Assembly: GCA_036569045.1 (NCBI GenBank)
Contig: DATCRI010000028.1
Coordinates: 24,736 to 88,735 of the forward strand
Direction of reading: 5' to 3'
DNA from: Chthoniobacterales bacterium
GTDB taxonomy: Bacteria > Verrucomicrobiota > Verrucomicrobiia > Chthoniobacterales > JAATET01
Length of the DNA: 64,000 nucleotides
Part shown: in pieces, positions 36,917 to 45,669 of the stretch
Layout: each line of letters begins with the position of its first letter
Numbering within the stretch: the stretch's first letter is position 1
Made by a program: the position numbers and the translations under genes
The notes under the pieces: model-generated
What the model saw: only the letters and a program-made list of their open reading frames with translations
Told to the model about the DNA's origin: nothing
Databases searched by the model: none

Positions 36917-37791
36917 CTCGCGGTGCGCTCGGCAGCGGTGACGGTGTTGGCCATGAGCATGGCGATCGTCATCGGGCCGACGCCGCCGGGCACGGGCGTA
37001 ATCGCGGCGCACTTCGGCGCGACGTTCTGGAAATCCACGTCGCCGACGAGGCGATAGCCTTTCGGTGCGATGAGGTCGTCCACGCGGTTGATGCCGACGT
37101 CGATGACCACGGCGCCGTCCTTCACCATGTCGGCGGTCACGTATTCCGGCCGGCCGATGGCGGCGATGAGGATGTCGGCCTCGCGGGTGACCGACGCGAT
37201 GTCCTTCGTGCGGGAATGCGCCACGGTGACGGTGGCGTCGCCGCCCGGGCCCTTGGCCATGAGGAGCAGCGCCATCGGCTTGCCGACAATCATGCTGCGG
37301 CCGAGAACGACCGCGCGCGCGCCGGAGGTCTTCACGCCGGCCTCGATGAGCAGGCGCTGGCAGCCAAGCGGCGTGCAGGGCACGAAGCCCGTGGGATCGT
37401 CGAGCGCGAGCCTGGCGACATTGATCGGATGGAAGCCGTCGACGTCCTTCGCGGGATCGATGGCGCGCACGATGGCGGCCTCGTCGATGTGCTTCGGCGG
37501 CGGCGATTGCACGAGGATGCCGTGGATGGCCGGGTTCGCGTTGAGCTCGGCCACGAGAGCGAGCAGATCGGCCTGCGAGGTCGAGGCGGGCAGCTCGTGC
37601 TTGAGCGAGAAAATACCGAGCTCGGCGGCGCGCTTGTCCTTCGCCCGCACGTAGGCCTGCGACGCAGGGTCCTCGCCGACGAGGACGACGGCGAGGCCGG
37701 GGGTGACGCCGCGGGCTTCGAGCGCCTCGATGCGCTGCTTCGTCTCGGCGTGGACTTTTTTGGCAATCTCGGTGCCGTTGATCAGTTTCAT
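36913..37791 (-). CDS. folD: Methylenetetrahydrofolate dehydrogenase/methenyl-THF cyclohydrolase
   Basis: A 292-residue bifunctional folate enzyme. The catalytic [14 protein letters not shown] segment with Lys55-type residue, the [13 protein letters not shown] motif, [20 protein letters not shown], and the NADP-binding [17 protein letters not shown] are all in place, ending with [16 protein letters not shown]. It makes formyl-THF for purine and initiator-tRNA synthesis. ATG 37791 is preceded on the same strand by a DUF374 acyltransferase gene with which it shares ATGA. Its stop overlaps the convergent uup stop in CTAG. Confidence 0.96.
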
Positions 37792-38423
37792 GGCGTGTAA
37801 TTTTTCAGGAGAGTTTCGATGCGCGCGCGCTCGGCCTCGAAGGCCTCGGGAGTCGGCGTGGGCGGGATTTGTTCGTAGGCGCCGAGCGTAACATCGAGCC
37901 GGGAGAATGGCCACGGGATGCGGAAGCCATCCCAGCTTTTGATCTCGATGGCGCGAGAAAAGCGCACGTGCAGCGGCAGGATGCGCGCGTTGGTCGCTTG
38001 CGCGAGAAGGATAAGGCCCGGGCCGAGAGAATAGCGAGGACCCTTGGGACCGTCGGGCGTGACGGCGAGGTCAGCGCCGGATTCCAGCCACGCGACACAT
38101 TCCCGGAGGGCGCGGGAGCCCCGCCGCGAGCTCGAGCCACGAATCGCGCCCATCCGGAAGCGGGCCATGAGCTGGGCAAGGATCTCGCCGTCACGGCTGG
38201 GGCTGGTGAGCACGGCGACGCCCTTGCGCGTGCGGTGGTGGTAATAGCGCTGGTGCGCGGTGGTGATCGCGAGGATGCGGTTGTGCCAGAACGTGATGAT
38301 GAGCGGGAAATCCGGGGATTTCGCGAGGAAGCCGGCTTCATCCGTCACGCGAACCCGCAATGTCAGAAAGAGCAGGCGCGCAATCGCCGCACCGATGTGG
38401 GAAAGCAGAACTTCGCGGGTCAC
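37788..38423 (-). CDS. Lysophospholipid acyltransferase family protein (DUF374)
   Basis: A 211-residue membrane-proximal protein of the DUF374 group, related to lipid A and phospholipid acyltransferases. The conserved boxes are [41 protein letters not shown] and [12 protein letters not shown]. The N-terminus ([12 protein letters not shown]) is hydrophobic. The start is a GTG at 38423. It overlaps folD by 4 nt. The expected role is acyl transfer in envelope lipid synthesis; the acceptor is unknown. The ceramide locus is far away, so no link is implied. Confidence 0.82.
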   Translation of the reverse strand: MTREVLLSHIGAAIARLLFLTLRVRVTDEAGFLAKSPDFPLIITFWHNRILAITTAHQRYYHHRTRKGVAVLTSPSRDGEILAQLMARFRMGAIRGSSSRRGSRALRECVAWLESGADLAVTPDGPKGPRYSLGPGLILLAQATNARILPLHVRFSRAIEIKSWDGFRIPWPFSRLDVTLGAYEQIPPTPTPEAFEAERARIETLLKNYTP

Positions 38424-38533
38424 GTGACGGATTTAATCACGGCAGGGCCATCGAACGCGGAGAAGAAAATGAAATTACTTCCGCGCCGCACGCCAGCGGG
38501 TCGACAAATCCGCTCTCGCCTTTCGCCGCCAAA

Positions 38534-38546
38534 CTTGACAGTCAAG
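38534..38546. promoter_or_regulatory. Perfect palindrome at the start of the LacI-type gene, candidate operator
   Basis: CTTGACAGTCAAG is a perfect 13-bp palindrome with a central A. It ends 4 nt before ATG 38551 of the LacI-family regulator. Binding here would block transcription or ribosome access, so autoregulation is a reasonable inference. It also contains TTGACA, so it may overlap a -35 element of an internal promoter. Confidence 0.45.
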
Positions 38547-38550
38547 CCTC

Positions 38551-39612
38551 ATGCAACGCGTCAGCATGGCCACGATCGCCGCCAAGGCGGGGGTCTCGAA
38601 AAACGCGGTCTCACTCGCCCTGCGCGGAGATCCCCAGATTCCCGAGGCGACGCGCCTTCGAATCGAGAAGATCGCGGCTGCCCTCGGCTACACGAAAAAT
38701 CCCGTGGTGGCTGAATTGATGAGCGAGTTGCACAAGGGCGGTCACCCCGGCTACCGGCGCACGCTTGCGCTCCTGAATGCCTACCCGACCGCGTCGGCCT
38801 TCCGCTCGCATCCCACGATTCCCGCCTACGTGGCGGGCGCGCAGGCCCGGGCGGCCTTTCACGGCTACACACTGGACGAATTCTGGTTGCACGATCCGGA
38901 GCTGGATGGCGCGCGGCTGAACCGCATCCTGCGAGCCCGGGGCATCCGCGGGGCGCTGGTGGTCGGCATGATGAATGAGAACCGGCTTCCGGAACGCTTC
39001 GCCCCGACCTGGGAAACTCTCTCCTGCGTGGTGACCGGCGTGCGCACCCACGAGCCGACGCTGCCATTCTGCTGCGTGGACCACCACGCGCTCGTGCTGG
39101 AGGCCATGAAGCGCGTGATCGCTCTCGGCTATCGACGGCCCGCCCTCGTGATCGAAGCCCGCATCGACGCGCTCGTCGAGCGACGGTTCAGCGCCGGGAT
39201 GTGGGTCGGCCAGCAGGCGCTGCCGGCACGTTCGCGACTGCCGGGGTTCTACGATGTCGACGCCGCGCGAAAGGATCCGCGGCGCTTCCACGCCTGGCTG
39301 ACCCGGCACGAGCCCGACGTGCTGCTCACGCTCTACACGACGGTGAAGACCTGGGTGGAGGACGCCGGCCTGCGGGTGCCGGACGACATCGGACTCGTCC
39401 AGCTCGAACGACGGCCGAAGAGCGCCGACTGGGCGGGCATGGACCAGCACAACGATCGCGCGGGTGCGGCCGGGATCGACCTCCTCGTTGCGATGCTCCA
39501 CCGGCGCGAGAGCGGCACGGATGCGGAGCCGCGCGCGACGCTCATTGGCGGCACCTGGGTGCCGGGAGTCACGGTGCGGGCTCAACCCAGCGAGCTGGCG
39601 AGCACATCGTGA
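38551..39612 (+). CDS. LacI family transcriptional regulator
   Basis: A 353-residue regulator. The helix-turn-helix and hinge are at the N-terminus: SMATIAAKAGVSKNAVSLAL then IPEATRLRIEKIAAALGYTK. A periplasmic-binding-protein-like sensor domain follows (about 60-345). The sensor is divergent from sugar-specific members, and no sugar genes adjoin it. It overlaps the 3' end of the convergent inositol-phosphatase gene by 31 nt. The palindrome just upstream suggests self-regulation. Confidence 0.88.
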   Translation: MQRVSMATIAAKAGVSKNAVSLALRGDPQIPEATRLRIEKIAAALGYTKNPVVAELMSELHKGGHPGYRRTLALLNAYPTASAFRSHPTIPAYVAGAQARAAFHGYTLDEFWLHDPELDGARLNRILRARGIRGALVVGMMNENRLPERFAPTWETLSCVVTGVRTHEPTLPFCCVDHHALVLEAMKRVIALGYRRPALVIEARIDALVERRFSAGMWVGQQALPARSRLPGFYDVDAARKDPRRFHAWLTRHEPDVLLTLYTTVKTWVEDAGLRVPDDIGLVQLERRPKSADWAGMDQHNDRAGAAGIDLLVAMLHRRESGTDAEPRATLIGGTWVPGVTVRAQPSELASTS

Positions 39613-40595
39613 AGCACCGGACGCAACTTCGCGGCAAGAGTTTCGTTCGCGAAGGCAAACCAGGCCACGGGTGAAGTCGTGTCCAGCGGAGCGTCGGGGA
39701 AGCCGCCAAACGGCGATTCGTAGATGACCCCGGCCTCGATGAGCACAAGGGCCGCGGCGACATCGTAGGGGTGGCAGACGAGGGTGGAATCGAGGTCGAG
39801 CACGGCATGAATCATCGGGCGGATGTCGCCGACGAAGCGGTCGTGGCCGGCGAGCAACTCGTAAAACGCGCCACCGGTGGAGATGTATTGGTCGTCGAAA
39901 ATCGTGGGTGAACTGGTGGCGCCAAGCCCGACAAGTTCGTCCCAGACCTGCTCCTCGATCTGCGAGATGAGCGTGCGGCCCTCGGGAAAAAATTTCGCCA
40001 TCGAGGCGAAGCCGTGCCGGAAATCGGTGGCGCCGGAGGGGCGCAGCTCGAGCGGCGCGCGGGAGCCATCGAGGACGTTCACCGATTCCGCGGTGATGCC
40101 GCGCCCCTTGATCGCGCTGACCTGGTCGGCGCGCCATTGCTTCGTGAGCGGGATCTCGGTCATCGCGGCGACGCAAATGTCCGAAAGGCTGGTGGCCGGA
40201 CCGAGCTGCGGGGCAAGCCCCACGAGGACCCACGCAGGGCGCTTGTCCACCATCAATCCCCGCGTGCCGTCGATGGGATCGAGGATGATCTTCCATTTGG
40301 TATCGAGCGCGTCGATGCCGGCGGGGAAGCACGGCGGCGCGGACTCGTCGATGCCCTCGAAGATGAGCTCCACCGGCTCGTCGGCCGGCCAGTGATCGTG
40401 GAACCATGCAAGAATCGCGTCCTCGCTGAGCTTGTCGATCGCGTAGATCGTGTCGGCGGCGGACTCGTGCGACACGGCGGAAAGTTGCTCGATGGATTGC
40501 CGGGCGCGGCCGGCAATGACGGCGTCGCGAATGGCGTCGCCGAGCTGGCAGAGTCGCTGGCGGAGGGCTTCGAGTTCAGGCATGGGCGACATCAT
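39582..40595 (-). CDS. Inositol monophosphatase family protein
   Basis: A 337-residue Mg2+-dependent phosphatase of the FIG/inositol-monophosphatase superfamily. The metal site is FEGIDE, then ILDPIDGTRGLMVDKR, and the late aspartate is in HPYDVAAALVLIEAG. It is longer than SuhB (about 267) because of an insertion around SSPTIFDDQYISTGGAFYEL. Likely substrates are small phosphorylated alcohols or 3'-phosphoadenosine nucleotides. ATG 40595 overlaps the MATE gene by 20 nt; ATG 40583 would reduce the overlap to 8 nt. The two genes are probably co-transcribed. Confidence 0.82.
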   Translation of the reverse strand: MMSPMPELEALRQRLCQLGDAIRDAVIAGRARQSIEQLSAVSHESAADTIYAIDKLSEDAILAWFHDHWPADEPVELIFEGIDESAPPCFPAGIDALDTKWKIILDPIDGTRGLMVDKRPAWVLVGLAPQLGPATSLSDICVAAMTEIPLTKQWRADQVSAIKGRGITAESVNVLDGSRAPLELRPSGATDFRHGFASMAKFFPEGRTLISQIEEQVWDELVGLGATSSPTIFDDQYISTGGAFYELLAGHDRFVGDIRPMIHAVLDLDSTLVCHPYDVAAALVLIEAGVIYESPFGGFPDAPLDTTSPVAWFAFANETLAAKLRPVLHDVLASSLG

Positions 40596-41934
40596 GGGCG
40601 GAGCCCAGCCGGCCGGGCGAGGATTTCCACTGGAAGCGCCACAGGAGCGCGACGCTCGCCACGAGCAGGCCCATGGCGAGACCGATCCAGATGCCCACGG
40701 GGCCGAAACCAGCCCGGAACGTGAGTCCGTAGGCGAGCGGGAGCGCCACGACCCAATACGAGAAAATCGCGATGCCCATGGGCACCTGGACGTCCGCGAG
40801 CCCGCGAAGGGCGTTCATCGCGACGATCTGGGCGCCGTCGACGATCTGGAAAACCCCGGCAACCACCAGCAGCGAGGCGGCGAGCGCGAGCACGGCCGGG
40901 TCGCTGACAAACAGGGCCGCGATCGGCTTCGCGCCGAGAATGAAGGCCAGCGCGGTGGCCGCCATCACCGCGAGGGAGAGCCCGAGTCCGCCGACGGCGA
41001 TCGGACGCACTCGATCGAACTCCCGGGCGCCGACGGATTGCCCCACCCGGACGGCGACGGCCATGCCCAGCCCGAGCGGCACCATGAACGTCGTCGCCGC
41101 ACAGGTAATGGCGATCTGGTGCGCCGCCAGCGCGCCAACGCCGATCCACCCCATCATCAGGGACGCCGTGGCAAAGGCGCTGACCTCGGCGAGATACTGC
41201 CCTCCGGCAGGCAATCCGATCCGCAGGAGCGCCCGCATTTCCCGGCCGAGGTCGCCGACGCGATCCACGCGCGCGAGATGTCGCCGAAAACCCGCAGCCC
41301 GATGCAGCCAGGCCAGCAGGACGATCAGCGCCGCCACCCGCGCCAGCAGCGTGGCGAGGCCCGCGCCGGTCAGGCCCAGCGCCGGCGCGCCGAGCATTCC
41401 GAAAATGAACACGAAGTTGAGGCCGACATTCAGCGCGACGCCGCCGAGAACGATCCAGAATGGCGGCCACGGACGCGACAGCGCCTCGGCAAAATCCTTG
41501 GCGGCAGTGAACAGCATCACCGGCACCAGAGAAATCGCCGTGAGGACGAGGAAGCCGACAACGGCTTCGTTCACCTCGGGCGGCTGGCCCAGCCAGTGGA
41601 GGACGGGCAGCAGCGCGAGCATCGCGCCGCAGAGAACCACGCCGAGGATGCCGCCGAGGACCAGTCCGGCCCGATAAACCTTGCCCGTGCCACGCCCCGC
41701 GCCAAAGGCCTGCGACGCGCGGACGGAGACCGAGGACAGCACGCCAAAGCCGAAGACCAGCGCGACGGCGAGCACCGTATTCGCAAAGGCGCAGGCCGCG
41801 AGCGCGGTGACGCCCACGCGCCCGACCATCAGGGTATCCGCCCAGCCCATGAGCATCTGCCCGAGCTGCCCGGCGATGATCGGCGCAGCAAGGGCGAGAG
41901 TCCGGCGATTCTCGCGAAAAAGGGAGGGCAGCAC
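40576..41934 (-). CDS. norM: MATE family efflux transporter
   Basis: A 452-residue inner-membrane protein with about twelve hydrophobic segments and the two-bundle MATE layout. The first helix motif APIIAGQLGQMLMGWADTLM, then MVGRVG, is characteristic, and the second half repeats it (LPAGGQYLAEVSAFATASLM, then MGWIG). It exports cationic or aromatic compounds using a Na+ or H+ gradient. The start is a GTG at 41934. The C-terminal coding end overlaps the inositol-phosphatase-like gene. Confidence 0.9.
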   Translation of the reverse strand: MLPSLFRENRRTLALAAPIIAGQLGQMLMGWADTLMVGRVGVTALAACAFANTVLAVALVFGFGVLSSVSVRASQAFGAGRGTGKVYRAGLVLGGILGVVLCGAMLALLPVLHWLGQPPEVNEAVVGFLVLTAISLVPVMLFTAAKDFAEALSRPWPPFWIVLGGVALNVGLNFVFIFGMLGAPALGLTGAGLATLLARVAALIVLLAWLHRAAGFRRHLARVDRVGDLGREMRALLRIGLPAGGQYLAEVSAFATASLMMGWIGVGALAAHQIAITCAATTFMVPLGLGMAVAVRVGQSVGAREFDRVRPIAVGGLGLSLAVMAATALAFILGAKPIAALFVSDPAVLALAASLLVVAGVFQIVDGAQIVAMNALRGLADVQVPMGIAIFSYWVVALPLAYGLTFRAGFGPVGIWIGLAMGLLVASVALLWRFQWKSSPGRLGSAHDVAHA

Positions 41935-41994
41935 GGCGGCAGAGAAATCCGGGAGAGGTGAGGGTTTCCTCCCCGCACCCGGATCAAGGGAAGG

Positions 41995-43419
41995 CTACGG
42001 GAAAATCCCGTGGGCCAGGTAGCTACGGCAGACGCGGTCGATCGCGACGTAATACGCGGCCGTGCGCAGGTCGGGCAGATCGCGCGTCTTCCACGCGTCG
42101 TGAATACTGTGGTAGGCGACGGCCATCGTCTCCGCGAGGGCGCTGTGCACGATATCGATCTCGTGCGGGCCGGCCGTGACGATAGCCCGCTGCTCCGGAT
42201 CGAGTTTCCGGCCGGTGAGCTGCTCGACGGAGTCCACGATCTTCGTCTTCGCGTCCTCGGAGATGCGGGTCGTCATGCGGTCGAAGCTCACGTGCGAGAG
42301 ATTCTTGAGCCACTCGAAATACGAGACCGTCACGCCGCCGGCGTTCAGATACAGGTCGGGAATCAGAAGAACTCCGCGCTTGAGAAGAATTTCCTCGCCG
42401 TCGAAATCCACCGGCCCGTTCGCGGCCTCGGCCACGATCTTCGCCTGGATGCGGGGCGCATTCTCCGCGGTGATCTGCCCCTCGAGAGCGGCCGGCACGA
42501 GGATGTCGCACGGCATTTCCAGCGTGAGCGCCGGGTCGGCCTGGAATTCCCCGGCTTCGCAACCGGCCAGCGATCCATTCTCCCGGAAATGCCGTTGGGC
42601 GTGGCGCAGATCGATGCCCGCGGGGTCGTAAAGGCCGCCGCCGAGTTCGGCGATGCCCACGATCAGCGCGCCATTCTTCTGAAGAAAATGCGCGGCGTAG
42701 GAGCCGACGTTGCCGAGGCCCTGGACGATCACGCGCTTGCCGGCGAGGCCGGGCTCCAGCCCGAGATCTGCCATGTCGCCGCGGTGCTTGAGGCACTCCA
42801 TGATGCCGAGACAGACGCCGAGACCGGTCGCCTCGCGCCGGCCGGGGATGCCGTGCAGATCGAGCGGCTTGCCCGTCACGCAGGCATAAAGATCGGCCTC
42901 GTTGAATTTCATCGCGCGATAGGTGTCAGCGATCCACGCCATTTCCTGCTCGCCGGTGCCGTAATCCGGCGCGGGCACGTCCTGCTGCGGGCCGAGGAAG
43001 TTCTTCTTGATGAGCTCGGCGGCGTAGCGGCGGGTGACGCGCTCCCGCATGCCGGGCGAACAGGCCTTCGCATCGATCCGCACGGAGCCCTTGGCGCCGC
43101 CGAAAGGCAGGCCAACGAGTGCGCATTTGTAGGTCATGAGCGCGGCCAGGGCCATCGTCTCGTCCTGAGTCACGTGCGAGGAAAAGCGGATGCCGCCTTT
43201 GCAGGGAAGCCGGTGGTGGCTGTGCTGGGCGCGGTAGGCCTCGACCACGACGATATTGCCGTCATCGTCCTTCACGGGGAATTTCATCCGATAGACGCTG
43301 TTGCAGGATTTCACCTGGTCGAGAAGTCCGGCGGGGAAACGCGTGAGATCGGCGGCGCGGTCGAAATACGCGCTGACGGACTGATAAAATCGGCTGGGCG
43401 AGGCGGCTGGCTCGTTCAT
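41995..43419 (-). CDS. gdhA: Glutamate dehydrogenase (Glu/Leu/Phe/Val dehydrogenase family)
   Basis: A 474-residue enzyme. The substrate and catalytic region is LPCKGGIRFSSHVTQDETMA, then LPFGGAKGSVRID, and the dinucleotide-binding site is RVIVQGLGNVGSYAAHFL. AEAANGPVDFDGEEILLKRG is typical of hexameric bacterial and archaeal GDHs. It links 2-oxoglutarate and glutamate. ATG 43419 is the family start; the frame is open further upstream without similarity. A 269-bp divergent region with palindromes lies between it and the response regulator gene. Confidence 0.93.
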   Translation of the reverse strand: MNEPAASPSRFYQSVSAYFDRAADLTRFPAGLLDQVKSCNSVYRMKFPVKDDDGNIVVVEAYRAQHSHHRLPCKGGIRFSSHVTQDETMALAALMTYKCALVGLPFGGAKGSVRIDAKACSPGMRERVTRRYAAELIKKNFLGPQQDVPAPDYGTGEQEMAWIADTYRAMKFNEADLYACVTGKPLDLHGIPGRREATGLGVCLGIMECLKHRGDMADLGLEPGLAGKRVIVQGLGNVGSYAAHFLQKNGALIVGIAELGGGLYDPAGIDLRHAQRHFRENGSLAGCEAGEFQADPALTLEMPCDILVPAALEGQITAENAPRIQAKIVAEAANGPVDFDGEEILLKRGVLLIPDLYLNAGGVTVSYFEWLKNLSHVSFDRMTTRISEDAKTKIVDSVEQLTGRKLDPEQRAIVTAGPHEIDIVHSALAETMAVAYHSIHDAWKTRDLPDLRTAAYYVAIDRVCRSYLAHGIFP

Positions 43420-43543
43420 CCGGAGAGTGTAGCCGGCGCCCGGATCGGAGCAAGGTCGGCCACCCCGGGAAATTTTTCCGACAAATGCGATTTTTTTTGA
43501 ACAATCGGAAATCTCGGGCGTCAAAGATATCGGTTAAGGCAGC

Positions 43544-43606
43544 GATTCGGGCCACAGCGATTCAGTTTTTCTTTGTTTTTCTGATTCTCGCGATGTGGCC
43601 CGAATC
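43544..43606. promoter_or_regulatory. 13-bp perfect inverted repeat in the gdhA/regulator divergent region
   Basis: GATTCGGGCCACA (43544-43556) and TGTGGCCCGAATC (43594-43606) are exact reverse complements 37 nt apart, with partly complementary inner sequence. The position between two divergent start codons suggests a regulatory site or an RNA hairpin in the leader of the response regulator mRNA. Confidence 0.5.
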
Positions 43607-43636
43607 ATTTCCCCCCTCGGTCGAGGGCGGGTTTGT

Positions 43637-43648
43637 GACAAATTTGTC
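43637..43648. promoter_or_regulatory. 12-bp palindrome upstream of the response regulator gene
   Basis: GACAAATTTGTC is a perfect palindrome centred about 46 bp before ATG 43689. It is an operator-like site in the likely promoter region. It does not match the PhoB box consensus I know, so the binding protein is open. Confidence 0.45.
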
Positions 43649-43688
43649 GTTTTTCGCCGCATCAACTTTCGGTTAGATCAATCCCGGC

Positions 43689-44378
43689 ATGGCCGAAACG
43701 GTATTGATTGTGGACGACGAGCAGGACGTCGTGGATCTGCTGCGCTATAATCTCAATCGCGCCGGCTTCTCTGTTTCCATTGCTTCCGATGGCCTCAAAG
43801 GCCTCGAAAAAGCCCGCTCCGAACGGCCCGACATCATCATTCTCGACCTCATGATGCCGGAAATGAGCGGTGAAAAGGTCTGCCGCGCCCTGAAGGAGGA
43901 CGCCTCCACCGCGGGCATTCCGATCATCATGCTCACCGCGAAGGACCAGCCGGGCGACCGCATCGTCGGCTTCGAACTCGGGGCGGACGACTACGTGCCA
44001 AAGCCCTTCAGCCCCCGCGAACTCGTCCTGCGAGTGCAGGCCCTGCTGCGTCGGTTGCAGACCTCGAACAAGGCGGAGGTGCTCGAGGTGGACGCCTTCT
44101 CGGTGGATAAATCCAGCTTCGAGATCCGTCTCGACGGCCAGCGCCTCGACCTGACGACCACCGAATTCAAGCTTCTTACCCTGCTCATCGACCGCCGCGG
44201 CCGCACCCAGTCTCGCGAGACGCTGCTTTTCGACGTTTGGGGCTACCAGAACGCCATCGACACGCGCACGGTGGATACCCACATGCGCCGGCTCCGCGAA
44301 AAACTCGGCGACAGCGCGGCGCGGCTCGAGACCGTGCGGGGCGAAGGCTACCGCTTCAGCGCCGTCGTGCCGGCTTGA
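43689..44378 (+). CDS. OmpR/PhoB-type response regulator
   Basis: A 229-residue two-component regulator. The receiver domain has the acidic pocket VDDEQD, phospho-acceptor Asp53 in IIILDLMMPEMSG, and Lys in DDYVPKPFSPREL. The C-terminal winged helix contains LTTTEFKLLTLLIDRRGRT and RTVDTHMRRLREKLGD. It most resembles PhoB. Its TGA stop overlaps the TTG start of the histidine kinase. Without pst genes nearby, phosphate control is only suggested by similarity. Confidence 0.93.
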   Translation: MAETVLIVDDEQDVVDLLRYNLNRAGFSVSIASDGLKGLEKARSERPDIIILDLMMPEMSGEKVCRALKEDASTAGIPIIMLTAKDQPGDRIVGFELGADDYVPKPFSPRELVLRVQALLRRLQTSNKAEVLEVDAFSVDKSSFEIRLDGQRLDLTTTEFKLLTLLIDRRGRTQSRETLLFDVWGYQNAIDTRTVDTHMRRLREKLGDSAARLETVRGEGYRFSAVVPA

Positions 44379-45655
44379 TCACTTTTCTTCTGCTGCTGGG
44401 GCTGGCGGGGATCGGCGGCTGGATGTTCTGGCGCTCCTGGGGGCGACCATTGCTGGATCTTCGCGATCTCATTCGCGCGCTGGCCAATGACGAGCCGCAC
44501 CACCCGATCGTCCGCTCCTCGCTGCGGCCCTTTCAGCAAATCTCCGCCGATCTCGGGCGCGTGGCGGATCGCCTCCGCCGCCAGCGCCGCCAGATCGCGG
44601 ACGAGGGCTTCAGCCTGCGCGCCATTCTCGGCAGCATGGTCGAGGGCGTCATCATCGTGGACCACTCGCAGCGCATTCGCCTCGCAAACGACGCGCTCTA
44701 CACGATGTTCGAGCTCACGACGCCCCCGATCAATCGCACCGTTCTCGAGGTCTTTCACCACCCTGAGCTGACCTCGGCCATCGAGCGCTCCTTCACCGAG
44801 ATTCGCTCCATCATCATCGAGATTCACGACGCACCGCGCTTCGGCGAATCCCGGGACGACCGCCACTATCGGGTGAATCTCGCCCCGCTCATGCCGACCA
44901 ATGGCTCGAAGCCGGTGGGCGTGCTGGGCGTCTTCAACGACGTCACCGAGGTGCGCGCGCTCGAGGCGGTGCGACGGGAATTCGTCGCGAACGTGTCCCA
45001 CGAGTTCCGCACGCCGCTGGCGATCATCGGCGGCTATGTGGAGACGCTGCTCGATGGCGCGCTCGACGACCGACCGATGGCCGAGCGCTCGCTCCAGACG
45101 ATCCAGAAGCACAGTGAACGCCTGAATCTCCTCATCGAGGATCTCCTGTCGATCTCCCGGCTGGAACATCGGAAGGTCCAGCTCGACTGCCGGGCGACCA
45201 GCATCCGCGGCATCCTCGACCGCGTGATCGACCAGCTCGAGCCGCGCATCCGCGAGCGGAATGCCTCGATCGAGATCGCGCTCGACGTGGACGAGGTCGA
45301 GATGGACCCCGCCCGCATCGAGCAGGTCTTCTTCAACCTGCTTGCGAACGCCCTTCAATACGGCGTGCCCGACGGCGTCTTCGTGCGCGTCTCCTCCCGG
45401 CTCCGCGGCGACGAGGTGGAAATCACCTTCTCGGACAATGGCCCGGGCATTCCCTACCGCGACCAGCCGCACATTTTCGAGCGCTTCTACCGCGTGCACA
45501 AGGACCGCTCGCGCGACGCCGGCGGCACGGGCCTCGGCCTGTCGATCGTGAAGAATGTCGCGATGGCCCACGGCGGCCGCGTCTCCGTGCGCAGCACACC
45601 CGGCGCCGGGGCGTCGTTCCGAATCGTGCTTCCCGTCCGCCAGTCCGCGGGTTAG
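44375..45655 (+). CDS. PhoR-like sensor histidine kinase
   Basis: A 426-residue membrane kinase. The TTG start at 44375 shares TTGA with the regulator stop and yields an N-terminal membrane segment (ITFLLLLGLAGIGGWMFW). A linker and a PAS domain (about 85-200, SMVEGVIIVDHSQRIRLAN) follow. The HisKA box is FVANVSHEFRTPLAIIGGYV. The ATPase has N (FFNLLANALQYG), G1 (SDNGPGIPY), F (IFERFYRVHKD) and G2 (GGTGLGLSIVKN) boxes. One membrane segment and no large periplasmic domain fits PhoR-type sensors that read a transporter or an internal cue. Confidence 0.92.
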   Translation: MITFLLLLGLAGIGGWMFWRSWGRPLLDLRDLIRALANDEPHHPIVRSSLRPFQQISADLGRVADRLRRQRRQIADEGFSLRAILGSMVEGVIIVDHSQRIRLANDALYTMFELTTPPINRTVLEVFHHPELTSAIERSFTEIRSIIIEIHDAPRFGESRDDRHYRVNLAPLMPTNGSKPVGVLGVFNDVTEVRALEAVRREFVANVSHEFRTPLAIIGGYVETLLDGALDDRPMAERSLQTIQKHSERLNLLIEDLLSISRLEHRKVQLDCRATSIRGILDRVIDQLEPRIRERNASIEIALDVDEVEMDPARIEQVFFNLLANALQYGVPDGVFVRVSSRLRGDEVEITFSDNGPGIPYRDQPHIFERFYRVHKDRSRDAGGTGLGLSIVKNVAMAHGGRVSVRSTPGAGASFRIVLPVRQSAG

Positions 45656-45669
45656 CGAAAAGGGCGTCC

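Noticed and set aside
37788..38423. A late ceramide or lipid A acyltransferase working with the 1-3 kb locus
   Set aside because: The DUF374 family assignment is clear, but the 35-kb distance and coupling to folD give no support for a ceramide role.
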